A DNA stretch of 64,000 nt from Ensifer sp. BR816 (GCF_000378985.1 NZ_KB905370.1:5144799-5208798), one strand, 5' to 3'; positions 27,082 through 38,162 are shown, counted from the first letter of the stretch. Notes: a model not told the origin generated them from the sequence alone. Numbers and translations: made by a program.

Positions 27082-28233
27082 TCAACCGCCGATTTCCATA
27101 GCCTCGATCTTCTTTCCGACAAAGCGGAGTGCCACCTCGCCGTTGATGAGCTTCAACGCCATGTCTCCAAAAAGCTCTCGGCGCCAGCCACTCAGCGCAG
27201 CAACCTCGGCTTTTTCGCCTTCGGCGGCGATCCGGTCGAGATCCTCGCTGCTGGCGATGATCTTGGCTGCAACGCCCTCCTGCTCGGAAATGAGCTTCAA
27301 GAGCACCTTCAGCATCTCGCCCGCTGCGGCGGCACCCTCCGGCGCGTGATTCTGGCGGGGCAGGCGGGGCAGTTCGGCCTTCGGGATCGCCAGGGCCTCG
27401 GTCACCGCTTCGACGATCGAAGCACCCGCACTGGAGCGCTCCCAGCCCTTCGGAATGGTCCGCAGCCGGCCGAGCGCCTCCGCATCCTTCGGCTGCTGCT
27501 GGGCGACCTCGTAGATCGCGTCGTCCTTGATGATCCGGCCGCGCGGCACGTTGCGTGCCCGCGCTTCGCGCTCGCGCCAGGCGGCGACCTTCTGGAGAAC
27601 CGCCAGCTCGATCGGCTTTCTGACGCGCATCTTCAGGCGCTGCCAGGCATTCTCCGGATGGAGGTCGTAGGTCTCGCGGCTCTCCAGGATGGCCATTTCC
27701 TCTGCCAGCCAGGAGGAGCGCCCCTCGCGCTCGAGCTCCGCTTTCAGGTAATGGTAGACGTCCCTGAGATGCGTCACGTCGGCCAGCGCATATTCGAGCT
27801 GCTTGTCGGTAAGCGGCCGCCGGCTCCAGTCGGTGAAGCGCGACGACTTGTCGATCTGCACGTTCTTGATGCGGTTGACGAGCTGGTCATAGGAGACGCT
27901 GTCGCCAAAGCCGCAGACCATCGCCGCGACCTGAGTGTCGAAGAGCGGATGCGGAATGAGGTTGCCGAGATGGTGGATGATCTCGATGTCCTGGCGAGCC
28001 GCGTGGAAGACCTTGACGACGTCAGTATTGGCCATCAGCGCGAAGAAAGCCGCGAGGTCGATGCCCGGCGCCATCGGATCGACGATCACCGCCGTATCTG
28101 GGCTTGCCATCTGGATCAGGCAGAGTTCAGGCCAGAACGTGGTCTCGCGCAGAAATTCCGTGTCGATCGTAATGTAGCTCGAGAGGGCCAGCTGTTGGCA
28201 GGCGGCCTCCAGTTCTGCTGTCGTCGTAATCAT
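27082..28233 (-). CDS. rnd: Ribonuclease D
   Basis: 383 aa 3'-5' exoribonuclease for tRNA and small RNA maturation. The DEDDy exonuclease residues lie in ITIDTEFLRETTFWPE (about 21-36), VFHAARQDIEII (about 75-86) and YALADVTHLRDVYHYL (about 148-163). HRDC domains follow, as in classical RNase D. Start ATG 28233. It runs leftward ahead of the cyclase, which begins 160 bases past its end. Confidence 0.95.
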   Translation of the reverse strand: MITTTAELEAACQQLALSSYITIDTEFLRETTFWPELCLIQMASPDTAVIVDPMAPGIDLAAFFALMANTDVVKVFHAARQDIEIIHHLGNLIPHPLFDTQVAAMVCGFGDSVSYDQLVNRIKNVQIDKSSRFTDWSRRPLTDKQLEYALADVTHLRDVYHYLKAELEREGRSSWLAEEMAILESRETYDLHPENAWQRLKMRVRKPIELAVLQKVAAWREREARARNVPRGRIIKDDAIYEVAQQQPKDAEALGRLRTIPKGWERSSAGASIVEAVTEALAIPKAELPRLPRQNHAPEGAAAAGEMLKVLLKLISEQEGVAAKIIASSEDLDRIAAEGEKAEVAALSGWRRELFGDMALKLINGEVALRFVGKKIEAMEIGG

Positions 28234-28313
28234 CGGGGCTTAAATCACTGTGGCGAAAATGAGGCTTGAACCTTCCCTCTATAGGCTCGTTGCGGCGGTC
28301 TCAATCGAAATTG

Positions 28314-29714
28314 TCAGATGATTCTGAAATAACCGGTCATTCCGGTCTTTTGATGTTCGATGATGTGGCAATGAATCACCCAGTCGCCGGGGTTGTCGGC
28401 AACGAGCGCCACCTCCGCCTGTTCGTCCGGCTGCAACAGAATCGTGTCGGTCGGCGGCGGCAGAAAGTTCCGCTTGTTCGAGCTGAGAATGCGGAAGCTC
28501 AAGCCGTGCAGGTGGATCGGATGCGCGTGCGGGGTGCGGTTGGCGAGCTCGATCACATAGCTCTTGCCGAGTTTCATTTCTTCGATGGGCGCAATCGGGT
28601 CGGGCGTGTCACCCGGCCACGGAACCTTGTTGAGCGCCCAGAACGTGTAACCGAGCGATCCGCAGATCGACGGTGTCGCCTTGTGTTCCGCGGTTGCCGT
28701 GAGTTCGAGCGGGATCCGCTTCGCCGTCGACAGGTCCGCTTCGGTGACCGGATTGGCGGGGAGGGACGCGACGTCGCCAAGGTCGCGTTTCAGCGACACG
28801 CCGACCGCCCGCAGGCCCGCGATCGTCCACGGCTTCGACCCACGGAAATTGCCGAGCGTCGCGCGCGTCCCTTCGCTGTCGGGCATGCGCATGACGAGAT
28901 CGACGCGCTGGCCCGGCCCGATGTCCAGCCGATCGAGCAGGAACGGCTTCTCGACCGGATTGCCGTCGAGGGCCACCACTTTTGCCCGGGCGCCTTCAAG
29001 ACCGATCGTGTAGATGCGCGTCACGTCGGTCGCGGCGATCCTGACGCGAACGAGCCCGCCCGCCGGTGCGTCATAGACAGGTTCCTGATGCCAATTCGTT
29101 GTCCGGACCGTCCCGTACGTACCGCCGCGCGCCGCGTCCCGCGGTTTGAACGGATCGATGAACTTGCCGCCGGTGCCGAGCCGCCAGTCGCGGAGATTGA
29201 GGACGATCTCGGCGTCGAAGACCGGATCCGCGGGATTTTCGACGACGATCATCCCCGCCAGCCCATGCCCGATCTGCGTCAGCGTGTTGCAATGGGGATG
29301 GTACCAGAAGGTGCCGGCGTCCGGTGGGACGAAACTGTAGTCGAAGTGATCTCCGGGATAGACATAGGGCTGGGTCATCTCCGGCACGCCGTCCATCGCA
29401 TTGGCGATCCGCAATCCGTGCCAGTGGACGGTCGTCGGCTCATCGAGCCGGTTCACCAGTCTTGCCGCATAGGGCTCGCCCTTGCGCATTCTCAAGGTCG
29501 GCGGCACGCCGGCATGGGCCGCTTCGCCCAGTCCATAGGTCATGACGGGCGTAACGCCGTCGGCGGCGATCCTCGCCTGGGCGAATTGCGCCGTCAGGAT
29601 CTGGGGATCGGGAGCTGTCCCGGCGCGTGCGGCAAATCCGGCGCCGAGCGCAAAGGCTCCGCCGAATGCGGCCGAGCCCTGGAGGAAAGTGCGGCGGCTG
29701 AGGATCGGCGCCAT
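28314..29714 (-). CDS. Tat-exported multicopper oxidase
   Basis: 466 aa. The N-terminus MAPILSRRTFLQGSAAFGGAFALGAGFAARAG is a twin-arginine signal (SRRTFL), so the folded copper enzyme is exported to the periplasm. All four copper-ligand clusters are present: TVHWHGL, WYHPHCN, HPIHLHG and HCHIIEHQKTGM (type 1 Cys/His/Met ligands). The family includes CueO-type cuprous oxidases and laccases; the methionine-rich insert of CueO is absent, so copper tolerance is only one possibility. The chosen ATG at 29714 begins the signal peptide; a longer frame has no support. Confidence 0.92.
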   Translation of the reverse strand: MAPILSRRTFLQGSAAFGGAFALGAGFAARAGTAPDPQILTAQFAQARIAADGVTPVMTYGLGEAAHAGVPPTLRMRKGEPYAARLVNRLDEPTTVHWHGLRIANAMDGVPEMTQPYVYPGDHFDYSFVPPDAGTFWYHPHCNTLTQIGHGLAGMIVVENPADPVFDAEIVLNLRDWRLGTGGKFIDPFKPRDAARGGTYGTVRTTNWHQEPVYDAPAGGLVRVRIAATDVTRIYTIGLEGARAKVVALDGNPVEKPFLLDRLDIGPGQRVDLVMRMPDSEGTRATLGNFRGSKPWTIAGLRAVGVSLKRDLGDVASLPANPVTEADLSTAKRIPLELTATAEHKATPSICGSLGYTFWALNKVPWPGDTPDPIAPIEEMKLGKSYVIELANRTPHAHPIHLHGLSFRILSSNKRNFLPPPTDTILLQPDEQAEVALVADNPGDWVIHCHIIEHQKTGMTGYFRII

Positions 29715-29799
29715 GGCATCCTGAGGTGCGAAATGGGAAGCGGAACGCGGACAGAAACCCACGCGCTTCGCACTGTTTTCGAGAGTGTCGGAGCCGTTT

Positions 29800-31095
29800 T
29801 TAAACCTGATCTTCGCGTTCAGCAATTCGCGTCGACCGCGCATCTTGCCGCAGATGCTGGCAGGTTTCCTTCGAATGGCTGCCACCGGCCAGCTTGTTGA
29901 AGAAGGACGAGGTGCGCAGCAGATTGCGGAACGGCATCGAACGCTCGCCGGCCGGCACCGCCTCACGTGCCGTCATGCGCTGCAGTGTATAGAGCATGAA
30001 GAGGAAAAGGATCACCGCAGTATAGATGAAGAGTGCCCGCGGTCCGAAGAGATCGAGCATGAAGGAGGCGAAGAGCGGCCCGATGATGGCGCCAAGCGAC
30101 CAGAAGAACAGCATGCCGGCGGAAACCAGCGCATGCTGACCTTCTGCGGCGTGATCGTTGGCATGGGCCGAACAGAGCGAATAGAGCGGCATGGCGAAGG
30201 CGCCGAAGGCGAAGATGCCAGCAAAATTCAGCCATTCGTCGCTGCCGGCACCGAAGGCGAGGAAGAGCCCGGCCAGAAGGGATCCGAAGGTGGCGATCAG
30301 GATGATCAGCCGGCGGTCGAACTGGTCGGAGTAGTGCCCGAGTGGATATTGCAACACCACGCCACCGATGATGCCGGCGCTCATGAAGGTCGCAATGGCG
30401 GTGACGGAAAGGCCGATCCCCTGCGCATAGATCGGTCCGAGCGAGCGGAAGGCCGCATTGGTAAGCCCCACGACGATGCAGCCGACGGTGGCGAGTGGCG
30501 AGATGTTCCAGAGCGCCTTGACGTCGAAGCGGATCGCCTCCGGCGCGACCGGGCTCGACCGGTCGGCAAAGGAGATCGGTACGAGCGAGAGCGTCAGCGC
30601 CATCGAGATGATGGCGAAGAGCTCGAAGCCGCCGATCCCCACGCCCGGAATGAGATATTGCGCGGCGGTCACCGAGCCGAGGTCGACGAGGCGGTAGATC
30701 GACAGCGTGCGGGCCCGGTTGGTATTGGTGACGCTGGCGTTCAGCCAGCTTTCCACGGTTGCGAAGAGGCCGGCGAAGCAGATACCGGCGACGAGCCGCA
30801 TCAGGAACCAGAAGCCCGGTTCGATGACGAGCACCATTGCAATCGCTGCCGCCGAGGCGATTGCCGCCATGGCCGAGAAGGTACGGATATGACCGATCGC
30901 GCGGAGGATGCGGGTGACATAGACGCAGCCGACAGCGAAGCCGATATTGTAGCCGGCGCCGACGAGGCCGATCAGCGATGTCGAAAAGCCTTCTTCGAGC
31001 GCCCGCAAGGATATGAAGGTGCCCTGCAATCCATTGCCGCCGATCAGGATGCCGGCGGTGAGGAGGAGGGGGATGAGCGGGCGAATCTGGGACAT
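29800..31095 (-). CDS. MFS transporter
   Basis: 431 aa from the ATG at 31095 ([26 protein letters not shown]); an ATG at 31146 would add 17 residues. Twelve predicted membrane segments, with the MFS loop motif between segments 2 and 3 ([18 protein letters not shown]) and its repeat [17 protein letters not shown] in the second half. A charged cytosolic tail of about 50 residues follows. It resembles the YcaD-like branch; the substrate is unknown. Divergent from aspS across a 287-base gap. Confidence 0.85.
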   Translation of the reverse strand: MSQIRPLIPLLLTAGILIGGNGLQGTFISLRALEEGFSTSLIGLVGAGYNIGFAVGCVYVTRILRAIGHIRTFSAMAAIASAAAIAMVLVIEPGFWFLMRLVAGICFAGLFATVESWLNASVTNTNRARTLSIYRLVDLGSVTAAQYLIPGVGIGGFELFAIISMALTLSLVPISFADRSSPVAPEAIRFDVKALWNISPLATVGCIVVGLTNAAFRSLGPIYAQGIGLSVTAIATFMSAGIIGGVVLQYPLGHYSDQFDRRLIILIATFGSLLAGLFLAFGAGSDEWLNFAGIFAFGAFAMPLYSLCSAHANDHAAEGQHALVSAGMLFFWSLGAIIGPLFASFMLDLFGPRALFIYTAVILFLFMLYTLQRMTAREAVPAGERSMPFRNLLRTSSFFNKLAGGSHSKETCQHLRQDARSTRIAEREDQV

Positions 31096-31276
31096 GGGCG
31101 CATCCGGCTTTACGGCGGCGACTCGTAGTGTGGGCGGATCTCCCATTGTTTAGCGGTCCGTTCTGGAGGGGGATAGTAGCGATTTGTGGCCTTTCCCGGT
31201 TTTGTCTCCGCCAAGACCCCAGATGCGAGAAGGCGGCAGGCCGATCGGCCGACGGGCCGGCAGGCAGCCCCGCGGC

Positions 31277-31305
31277 CTTGACAAATCGGGCGCATCATGC
31301 GCTTT
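31277..31305 (+). promoter_or_regulatory. Candidate aspS promoter
   Basis: CTTGAC (31277-31282), a perfect -35 for the rhizobial consensus, is followed after 17 bases by CGCTTT (31300-31305), a weak -10. It lies about 80 bases before the aspS ATG. Confidence 0.35.
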
Positions 31306-31382
31306 TCCGCCCGACTTTGGCTATGCCGCCGCGCCCGCCTTGGCGAGCCTCGCGCGGCCTTCTGCAATTCCAGGACCATACG

Positions 31383-33170
31383 ATGCACCGTTACCGCAGC
31401 CACACCTGTGCCGCTCTCCGCAAGTCGGATGTCGGCTCCACCGTTCGCCTTTCCGGCTGGGTTCACCGCGTCCGCGACCATGGCGGCGTGCTCTTCATCG
31501 ACCTGCGCGACCATTACGGCATCACCCAGGTCGTCGCCGATCCGGATTCGCCGGCCTTCAAGATGGCCGAAACCGTGCGCGGTGAATGGGTCATCCGCAT
31601 CGACGGAACCGTAAAGGCCCGCACCGACGAGACCGTCAACAAAAACATGCCGACCGGCGAGGTCGAGCTCTATGCCCGCGAGATCGAAGTTCTCTCGGCC
31701 GCCAAGGAACTGCCGCTGCCGGTCTTCGGCGAGCCGGATTATCCGGAAGACGTGCGCCTCAAATTTCGCTTCCTCGATCTCCGCCGCGAGACGCTGCACA
31801 AGAACATCGTCAAGCGCACCGAGGTCATTTCGGCCATGCGTCGGGGCATGACCGAGATCGGCTTCACCGAATATACGACACCGATCCTGACCGCGTCGTC
31901 GCCGGAGGGCGCGCGCGACTTCCTCGTGCCGAGCCGCATTCACCCCGGCACCTTCTACGCGCTGCCGCAGGCGCCGCAGCAGTACAAGCAACTGCTGATG
32001 GTCGCAGGCTTCGACCGCTATTTCCAGATCGCGCCGTGCTTCCGCGACGAGGACCCGCGCGCCGACCGGCTGCCGGGCGAGTTCTACCAGCTCGACCTCG
32101 AAATGAGCTTCGTCGAGCAGGAAGACGTCTGGGACACGATGGAGCCGATGATCCGCGCGATTTTCGCGGACTTCGCCGGCGGCAAGCCCGTCACTGAAAA
32201 GTTCCAGCGCATTCCTTATGACACGGCGATCCGCAAATACGGGTCCGACAAGCCGGACCTGCGCAATCCGATCGAGATGCAGGAGGTCACCCAGCATTTC
32301 GCCGGTTCCGGCTTCAAGGTCTTCGCCAACATGATCGCCACCAACCCGAAGGTGGAGATCTGGGCGATCCCGGCCAAGACCGGCGGCAGCCGCGCCTTCT
32401 GCGACCGCATGAACGCCTGGGCCCAGAGCCAGGGACAGCCCGGCCTCGGTTATATCTTCTGGCGCAAGGAAGGCGAGAAGCTCGAAGGTGCCGGCCCGCT
32501 CGCCAAGAACATCGGCGAGGAGCGCACCGATGCGATCCGCACCCAGCTCGGCCTCGATGATGGCGACGCCTGCTTCTTCGTCGCCGGCGAGCCGGCCAAG
32601 TTCTACAAGTTCGCCGGCGAGGCCCGCACCAGGGCAGGCGAGGAGCTGAACCTCGTCGACCGCGACCGCTTCGAGCTGTGCTGGATCGTCGACTTCCCGT
32701 TCTACGAATGGAACGAGGACGAGAAGCGTGTCGACTTCGCGCACAACCCCTTCTCGATGCCGCAGGGCGGCCTCAAGGCGTTGTCGGGCGACGATCTGCT
32801 GTCGATCAAGGCGTTCCAGTACGACATGGTCTGCAATGGCTTCGAGATCGCATCGGGTTCGATCCGTAACCAGTCGCCGGAATTGATGGTCAAGGCTTTC
32901 GAGAATGTCGGCCTCAGCCAGACCGATGTCGAAGAGCAGTTCGGTGGTCTCTACCGTGCCTTCCAGTACGGCGCCCCGCCGCATGGCGGTATGGCCTTCG
33001 GTATCGACCGCATCGTCATGCTGCTTGTCGGCGCCAAGAACCTGCGCGAAATATCGCTGTTCCCGATGAACCAGCAGGCCGTCGATCTCTTGATGGGCGC
33101 ACCGTCGGCGGCAACGCCGGCACAACTGCGCGAACTTGCAATCCGCCCGATCCCGCAGAAGAAGGACTGA
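31383..33170 (+). CDS. aspS: Aspartyl-tRNA synthetase
   Basis: 595 aa, bacterial-type class IIb synthetase. The N-terminal anticodon-binding OB fold begins [29 protein letters not shown]. Motif 2 is seen in [14 protein letters not shown], a GAD insertion domain lies in the middle, and motif 3 is [13 protein letters not shown] near the C-terminus. As in other alphaproteobacteria, it may charge tRNA-Asn as well as tRNA-Asp, but this is not decidable here. Start ATG 31383; the frame upstream is not conserved. A hairpin terminator follows. Confidence 0.96.
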   Translation: MHRYRSHTCAALRKSDVGSTVRLSGWVHRVRDHGGVLFIDLRDHYGITQVVADPDSPAFKMAETVRGEWVIRIDGTVKARTDETVNKNMPTGEVELYAREIEVLSAAKELPLPVFGEPDYPEDVRLKFRFLDLRRETLHKNIVKRTEVISAMRRGMTEIGFTEYTTPILTASSPEGARDFLVPSRIHPGTFYALPQAPQQYKQLLMVAGFDRYFQIAPCFRDEDPRADRLPGEFYQLDLEMSFVEQEDVWDTMEPMIRAIFADFAGGKPVTEKFQRIPYDTAIRKYGSDKPDLRNPIEMQEVTQHFAGSGFKVFANMIATNPKVEIWAIPAKTGGSRAFCDRMNAWAQSQGQPGLGYIFWRKEGEKLEGAGPLAKNIGEERTDAIRTQLGLDDGDACFFVAGEPAKFYKFAGEARTRAGEELNLVDRDRFELCWIVDFPFYEWNEDEKRVDFAHNPFSMPQGGLKALSGDDLLSIKAFQYDMVCNGFEIASGSIRNQSPELMVKAFENVGLSQTDVEEQFGGLYRAFQYGAPPHGGMAFGIDRIVMLLVGAKNLREISLFPMNQQAVDLLMGAPSAATPAQLRELAIRPIPQKKD

Positions 33171-33187
33171 GCTTGTCAGAAGCGACA

Positions 33188-33214
33188 AAACCCGGCGAGA
33201 CGATCGCCGGGTTT
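33188..33214 (+). terminator. aspS terminator
   Basis: Perfect 11-base stem AAACCCGGCGA (33188-33198) and TCGCCGGGTTT (33204-33214) with a 5-base loop, starting 18 bases after the aspS stop. The T-run is short. Confidence 0.75.
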
Positions 33215-33240
33215 CTTGCGTTCGCGACACTGTTTGCCGC

Positions 33241-33260
33241 TAGGTCCTGTTGACAAAGTG
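33241..33260 (+). repeat. Left terminal inverted repeat of IS unit
   Basis: TAGGTCCTGTTGACAAAGTG, identical to the reverse complement of 35735-35754. The leading TA is probably the duplicated target dinucleotide. Confidence 0.9.
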
Positions 33261-33312
33261 GATTCTCAAATCAGCGGAGGCATGATTCAAGACTGCTTTT
33301 TCGGAGGCGGTC

Positions 33313-34124
33313 TTGGCTCGCGGCGATGTGACGGATTTGGAATGGAAGATCATTGAGGGGCTGTTGCCCACCGAACGCGGGAGGAAGTCACGACCTGCGC
33401 ACGATAATCGCCGGTATCTCGACGGCATGCTGCATGTTCTGCGGGTCGGCTGCCCTTGGCGCGACATGCACGAGCGCTACGGCAAGTGGAATTCCGTCTA
33501 CGTGCGCTTCCGGCGCTGGGCTGAACAAGGCGTTTGGGATGCCCTTCTTGAGACGCTTGTTGAGATGGGGCTGACCGATGACTGGCAGCACATGATCGAC
33601 AGCACCACGGTTCGGGGCCACTCTCAGGCTGCGGGCGCTAAAGGGGGACTTATAAGGAGGCTTTTGGTCGATCACGCGGCGGCTTTACGACGAAAATCCA
33701 CGCGCGCGCAGACGGTCAAGGACGCCCTCTCGGCTTCATCCTGACCGGCGGGGAGGCTTCGGATTACAACGCCGTTCCAGACCTTCTGGCCATGCCGGTC
33801 GGCAAACCAAGACTATTTCTCGCCGACAAGGGTTATGACGGCGACTTCCTGCGCGAGGAACTGCTGACCCACGGGATCAAACCTGTCATCCCACCAAAGG
33901 CAAACCGGAAAGACCCGCCTGCCTGCGACTTCCGCGCTTACAAGGACCGAAACCGCATCGAGCGGATGTTCAACAGGCTCAAACAGTTTCGCAGGATTGC
34001 GACCCGTTACGACAAAACCAAAGCTTCATTCGCAGCATTTTTGGCAATCGCAGCCGTGAAAGTCTGGCTTCCACATCTCGCCGCGAGACTGGAGCAGCGC
34101 ACCCGTCAACAGCATAGGTCTTAG
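33313..34124 (+). CDS. IS5-family transposase A, expressed by -1 frameshift
   Basis: Two overlapping frames make one DDE transposase. The first (33313 to 33744) gives the N-terminal helical part and the first catalytic Asp in MIDSTTVRGHSQAAGAKGG. The second, in the -1 frame and ending at 34124, carries GRSRGGFTTKIH, the second Asp in LADKGYDGDFL, and the Glu in DRNRIERMFNRLKQFRRIATRYDK. The switch must occur at the AAAGGGGG run (33640-33647), since a TAA closes the -1 frame just before it. Programmed slippage at such A/G runs is usual in IS427-type members of the IS5 family. Probably active in principle. Confidence 0.88.
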
Positions 34125-34147
34125 GGTCAAAACCCAATCAACCTATT

Positions 34148-34969
34148 GAGGAACGTTGGCTTTCCTGATTCACTGCCGGGCATTGATCAGGAGCAGCGAT
34201 ATGGCTTTGTTTTGGCTGTCGGACGAAGAGTGGGCAACGATGGAGCCGCACTTGCCCAAAAACCAATCAGGTGCGCGCCGGGTAGATGACCGTCGGGTGA
34301 TTTCGGGCATCATCCACGTTTTGAAGGTTGGTTGCCGCTGGTGTGATTGCCCCGCCGATTATGGCCCACCAACGACGGTCTACAATCGCTTCAATCGGTG
34401 GTCGCGGCGAGGCTTTTCGCTAAAGTTGCTCGATGCGCTGGTGCAGACCGGCACGGTGACGAAGAGTACGGCCATCGACAGCACCTATGTCAAAGCCCAG
34501 CGGGCAGCATTTGGGGCAAAAGGGGGCGGCAAGAACAGGCCATCGGCCGGTCTCGCGGTGGCTGGACGACCAAGATCCATGCGCTCACCGACGTGATTGG
34601 CCGCCCGTATGCTCTTATGCTCACAGCAGGAAACGTCAGTGATGTAAAAGCGGCTCCAGCCTTGCTCGAACGCGCTGGCCCAATGCGTTACCTGTTGGGA
34701 GACAAAGGGTATGACGCGGACAAATTGCGCCGCTCGCTGCGAACGAACAAATGCACACCAGTCATTCCTGGTCGGCGCAACCGAAAGAAGCCTGTTCGCT
34801 ATGACCAGCAGCGATACCGGGCGCGGCATCTGATAGAGAACGCCTTTTGCCGCCTCAAGGATTTTCGTCGTATCGCCACCCGATACGACAAATTGGCCAC
34901 CAACTTCCTATCGGCAGTGTCGCTGGCCGCCATGATATCATTCTGGCTTTGAAAGGAAGCGTCATGCTC
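34148..34969 (+). mobile_element. Second, nested IS5-type insertion sequence
   Basis: The transposase of a different IS5-type element lies inside the larger unit. The ends are estimated: GAGGAACGTTGGCTTTCC at the left and the complement of GAGCATGACGCTTCC at the right, which are only loosely alike. No clear target duplication was found, so the boundaries are approximate. Confidence 0.5.
34201..34952 (+). CDS. IS5-family transposase B, expressed by -1 frameshift
   Basis: The first frame starts at ATG 34201 (MALFWLSDEEWATMEPHLP) and holds the first Asp in AIDSTYVKAQRAAFGAKGG. After -1 slippage at AAAAGGGGG (34518-34526) the second frame gives AIGRSRGGWTTKIHALTD, the Asp in LLGDKGYDADKL and the Glu in HLIENAFCRLKDFRRIATRYDK, ending at 34952. 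The complete DDE triad suggests an intact enzyme. It differs from transposase A enough to be a separate element, not a duplicate. Confidence 0.88.
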
Positions 34970-34978
34970 AACCCAGTG

Positions 34979-35278
34979 ATGAACAACACAAAATGGAACG
35001 AACTCAGGTTGGAGATGTATGCGCTAACGCCGACCCCGGCGTGGAGCACACTTTCCACGAACGGCTTCATTTACGGGCCTGACCGGGAATGGTTCTACCA
35101 CTTTAGGGAAGGCGGTTACGAAGACATCGTCCACGTCGATATTCACGTCGAAACACCCAATCAGCGTGAACTTGTCCGATCCGCACTCAGGAAAGTTCAT
35201 GTGCCGGGCGAGGAAACGCCCGAAGGTTTTCGTGTGTTCGGCTATCTTCAGGATGGCCAAGGCGCCAACTACATTTGA
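34979..35278 (+). CDS. DUF6678-like small protein, IS cargo
   Basis: 99 aa from ATG 34979 (MNNTKWNELRLEMYAL). The N-terminal NNTKWNELR and the following GPDREWFYHFREGGYEDI fit my recollection of the DUF6678 family, small soluble proteins of unknown function sometimes found among immunity genes of toxin loci. Rich in Glu, Asp and aromatic residues, with no signal peptide or membrane segment. An ATG 15 bases upstream is possible. Lower GC than its neighbours and located inside the IS unit, so it was probably acquired. No toxin partner is visible. Confidence 0.6.
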   Translation: MNNTKWNELRLEMYALTPTPAWSTLSTNGFIYGPDREWFYHFREGGYEDIVHVDIHVETPNQRELVRSALRKVHVPGEETPEGFRVFGYLQDGQGANYI

Positions 35279-35310
35279 AGCTTGCGGGCTGGACTGATTG
35301 AGTCTCGACC

Positions 35311-35649
35311 CTAGTGAAATTTGTGAAGGACGATGAGACGCTCACCGTCGCGGCCCGCCCACTCGGCTGCACCATAGAAGAAGCAGCCTGGGTAATCTTC
35401 CAAATAAGGCTTCTCTGACACATGCAAGTTTGAGCGGATCAACTTCCAAAATTCAAAACGCTCATTCAGCGGTATCCAGCGCAGCGGCCTGCCCACATCA
35501 ACTTCTACGAATCTGATAGGGGCTTCTCGAAGCAGGTCGCGGATATCTTCTTCAGTAACGCTGTCCCTCATGCACTGACCGAACTCTCCGGTGTCATCCC
35601 ACAATTTCGTAAGCGGCCCGCCCAAATACTTGCGCTCTACGTCTGTCAT
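35311..35649 (-). CDS. Small soluble protein of unknown function, IS cargo
   Basis: 112 aa from the ATG at 35649 (MTDVERKYLGG). It has no signal peptide, membrane segment or motif I recognise. It is acidic and aromatic-rich (EEDIRDLLREAPIRFVEVDVG, GCFFYGAAEWAGRDGERLIVLHKFH), of the size and composition common in immunity proteins, but that is only resemblance. It faces the DUF6678-like gene across 32 bases and lies just inside the right inverted repeat. Codon use and GC differ from the chromosomal genes. Confidence 0.5.
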   Translation of the reverse strand: MTDVERKYLGGPLTKLWDDTGEFGQCMRDSVTEEDIRDLLREAPIRFVEVDVGRPLRWIPLNERFEFWKLIRSNLHVSEKPYLEDYPGCFFYGAAEWAGRDGERLIVLHKFH

Positions 35650-35734
35650 TTCATTCCCGATTCTGGCCTCGTCGCACCGTGTGCCGCTTGCGTGCAATCT
35701 CAACCGAAAATGTCCGCGAGGAAAGGTCCAGCGA

Positions 35735-35754
35735 CACTTTGTCAACAGGACCTA
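35735..35754 (-). repeat. Right terminal inverted repeat of IS unit
   Basis: CACTTTGTCAACAGGACCTA, the exact reverse complement of 33241-33260. A truncated RIME-type repeat begins immediately after it. Confidence 0.9.
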
Positions 35755-37460
<1,706 letters not shown>

Positions 37461-37547
37461 TCAGTTACTCATTCGTCCGGCCGGCGGCCAGACTGGCGGT
37501 TCAACCCTTGCCACCGGCTTCCCGATCCGGCGGCGGAAGCGACGCAG

Positions 37548-37766
37548 TCATTCCTCTTCGACGTCGGGTGTCAGAATGTCGATCAGCGCCGCAACCCGGC
37601 CGGCCGGAAGATGGCGGCCCTCGCCGATCAGCGCCTCGTCGTTGTTGACCCAGGCAATCGCTTCGGCAAGCTCGCTCGCGGTCGCGCCCGTCGCCAGAAG
37701 CTCGGCCATCAGGGTCTCATCGACCGGGCCGAGAATGGCGGTGATATCCGAATGCTTCAGTCCCAT
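37548..37766 (-). CDS. Small acidic conserved-type protein upstream of groEL
   Basis: 72 aa from ATG 37766, behind an excellent GGAAGGAGG ribosome site. The sequence MGLKHSDITAILGPVDETLMAELLATGATASELAEAIAWVNNDEALIGEGRHLPAG is helical and acidic, ending DVEEE. No named domain is recognised. It is transcribed with groEL (112-base gap) and may share its regulation. The strong ribosome site and coding-like composition support a real gene. Confidence 0.7.
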   Translation of the reverse strand: MGLKHSDITAILGPVDETLMAELLATGATASELAEAIAWVNNDEALIGEGRHLPAGRVAALIDILTPDVEEE

Positions 37767-37947
37767 TGCGTCCTCCTTCCGCGCTTCTTCGGTCGGGAAT
37801 GCACAAACTGCCTGCAAACCATGTCGAAATAGATAGGCCGGCGCCTGCGAGCATCAAGCGCCACATCGCAACATCGAGCCTTTCCTGGTTAAATTGAACC
37901 ATTCTGCCGGAGCCTCTGTCCTGGCGGAAAGATGCCCGGCCCTTCGG

Positions 37948-38048
37948 GTTGGCTGAAGCGGGCGGCCTGTTTGCTCGGCTGGCTTGGCGGTATGCGTTGG
38001 CTACGACGCGCGCCAGCCGAGCAAACATTCCGCTCCGCTTGAGCCAAC
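37948..38048. repeat. Long imperfect inverted repeat (about 36-base arms)
   Basis: Left arm 37948-37983 and right arm 38012-38048 are complementary apart from a single-base bulge and a few mismatches. The inner 15 bases (GTTTGCTCGGCTGGC and its complement) are perfect. The loop is 28 bases. Such a cruciform or RNA stem is too long for an ordinary terminator. Confidence 0.8.
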
Positions 38049-38084
38049 AGAATGGTCGAAAGTCTCTCGATCAGCGCGATGAAA

Positions 38085-38112
38085 AAAAGCCCGGCGGTGA
38101 CCCGCCGGGCTT
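38085..38112 (-). terminator. Leftward terminator after the 38.2-39.4 kb gene
   Basis: On the minus strand, AAGCCCGGCGG pairs with CCGCCGGGCTT (38087-38097 and 38102-38112) around a 4-base loop and is followed by a run of Ts (38081-38088 as As on the plus strand). It lies 50 bases beyond the stop at 38163. Confidence 0.85.
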
Positions 38113-38162
38113 GAACCCTGCGGCCCGCCGCATCAGGGCGGGCCGTGACGCTTTCGCGAATG

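Larger units (their letters stand above)
33243..35752. mobile_element. 2.5 kb IS5-type unit with cargo, bounded by perfect inverted repeats
   Basis: The unit starts GGTCCTGTTGACAAAGTG (33243-33260) and ends with its exact complement (35735-35752); TA flanks both ends, so the identity runs over 20 bases if TA is counted. Inside are, in order, an IS5-type transposase, a second nested IS5-type transposase, a DUF6678-like gene and an opposite-strand gene of unknown function. The two small genes are noticeably less GC-rich than the chromosome around them. Either the unit moved as a whole with its cargo or the second repeat is a remnant of another copy. Confidence 0.75.
37767..38162. other. Intergenic region with long inverted repeat and terminator
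   Basis: About 400 bases between a small leftward gene and the next leftward gene. No coding frame is convincing. It holds a long imperfect inverted repeat (37948-38048) and a leftward terminator (38087-38112). The element CCATTCTG occurs on both sides of the repeat. Confidence 0.7.

Noticed and set aside
31110..33230. A 706-codon open frame opposite aspS
   Set aside because: Antisense shadow of aspS; composition is Arg/Ala/Asp-rich with no motif.
33243..35752. Classical composite transposon formed by two copies of one IS
   Set aside because: The two transposases are different elements, and only one pair of matching terminal repeats is seen, enclosing both.
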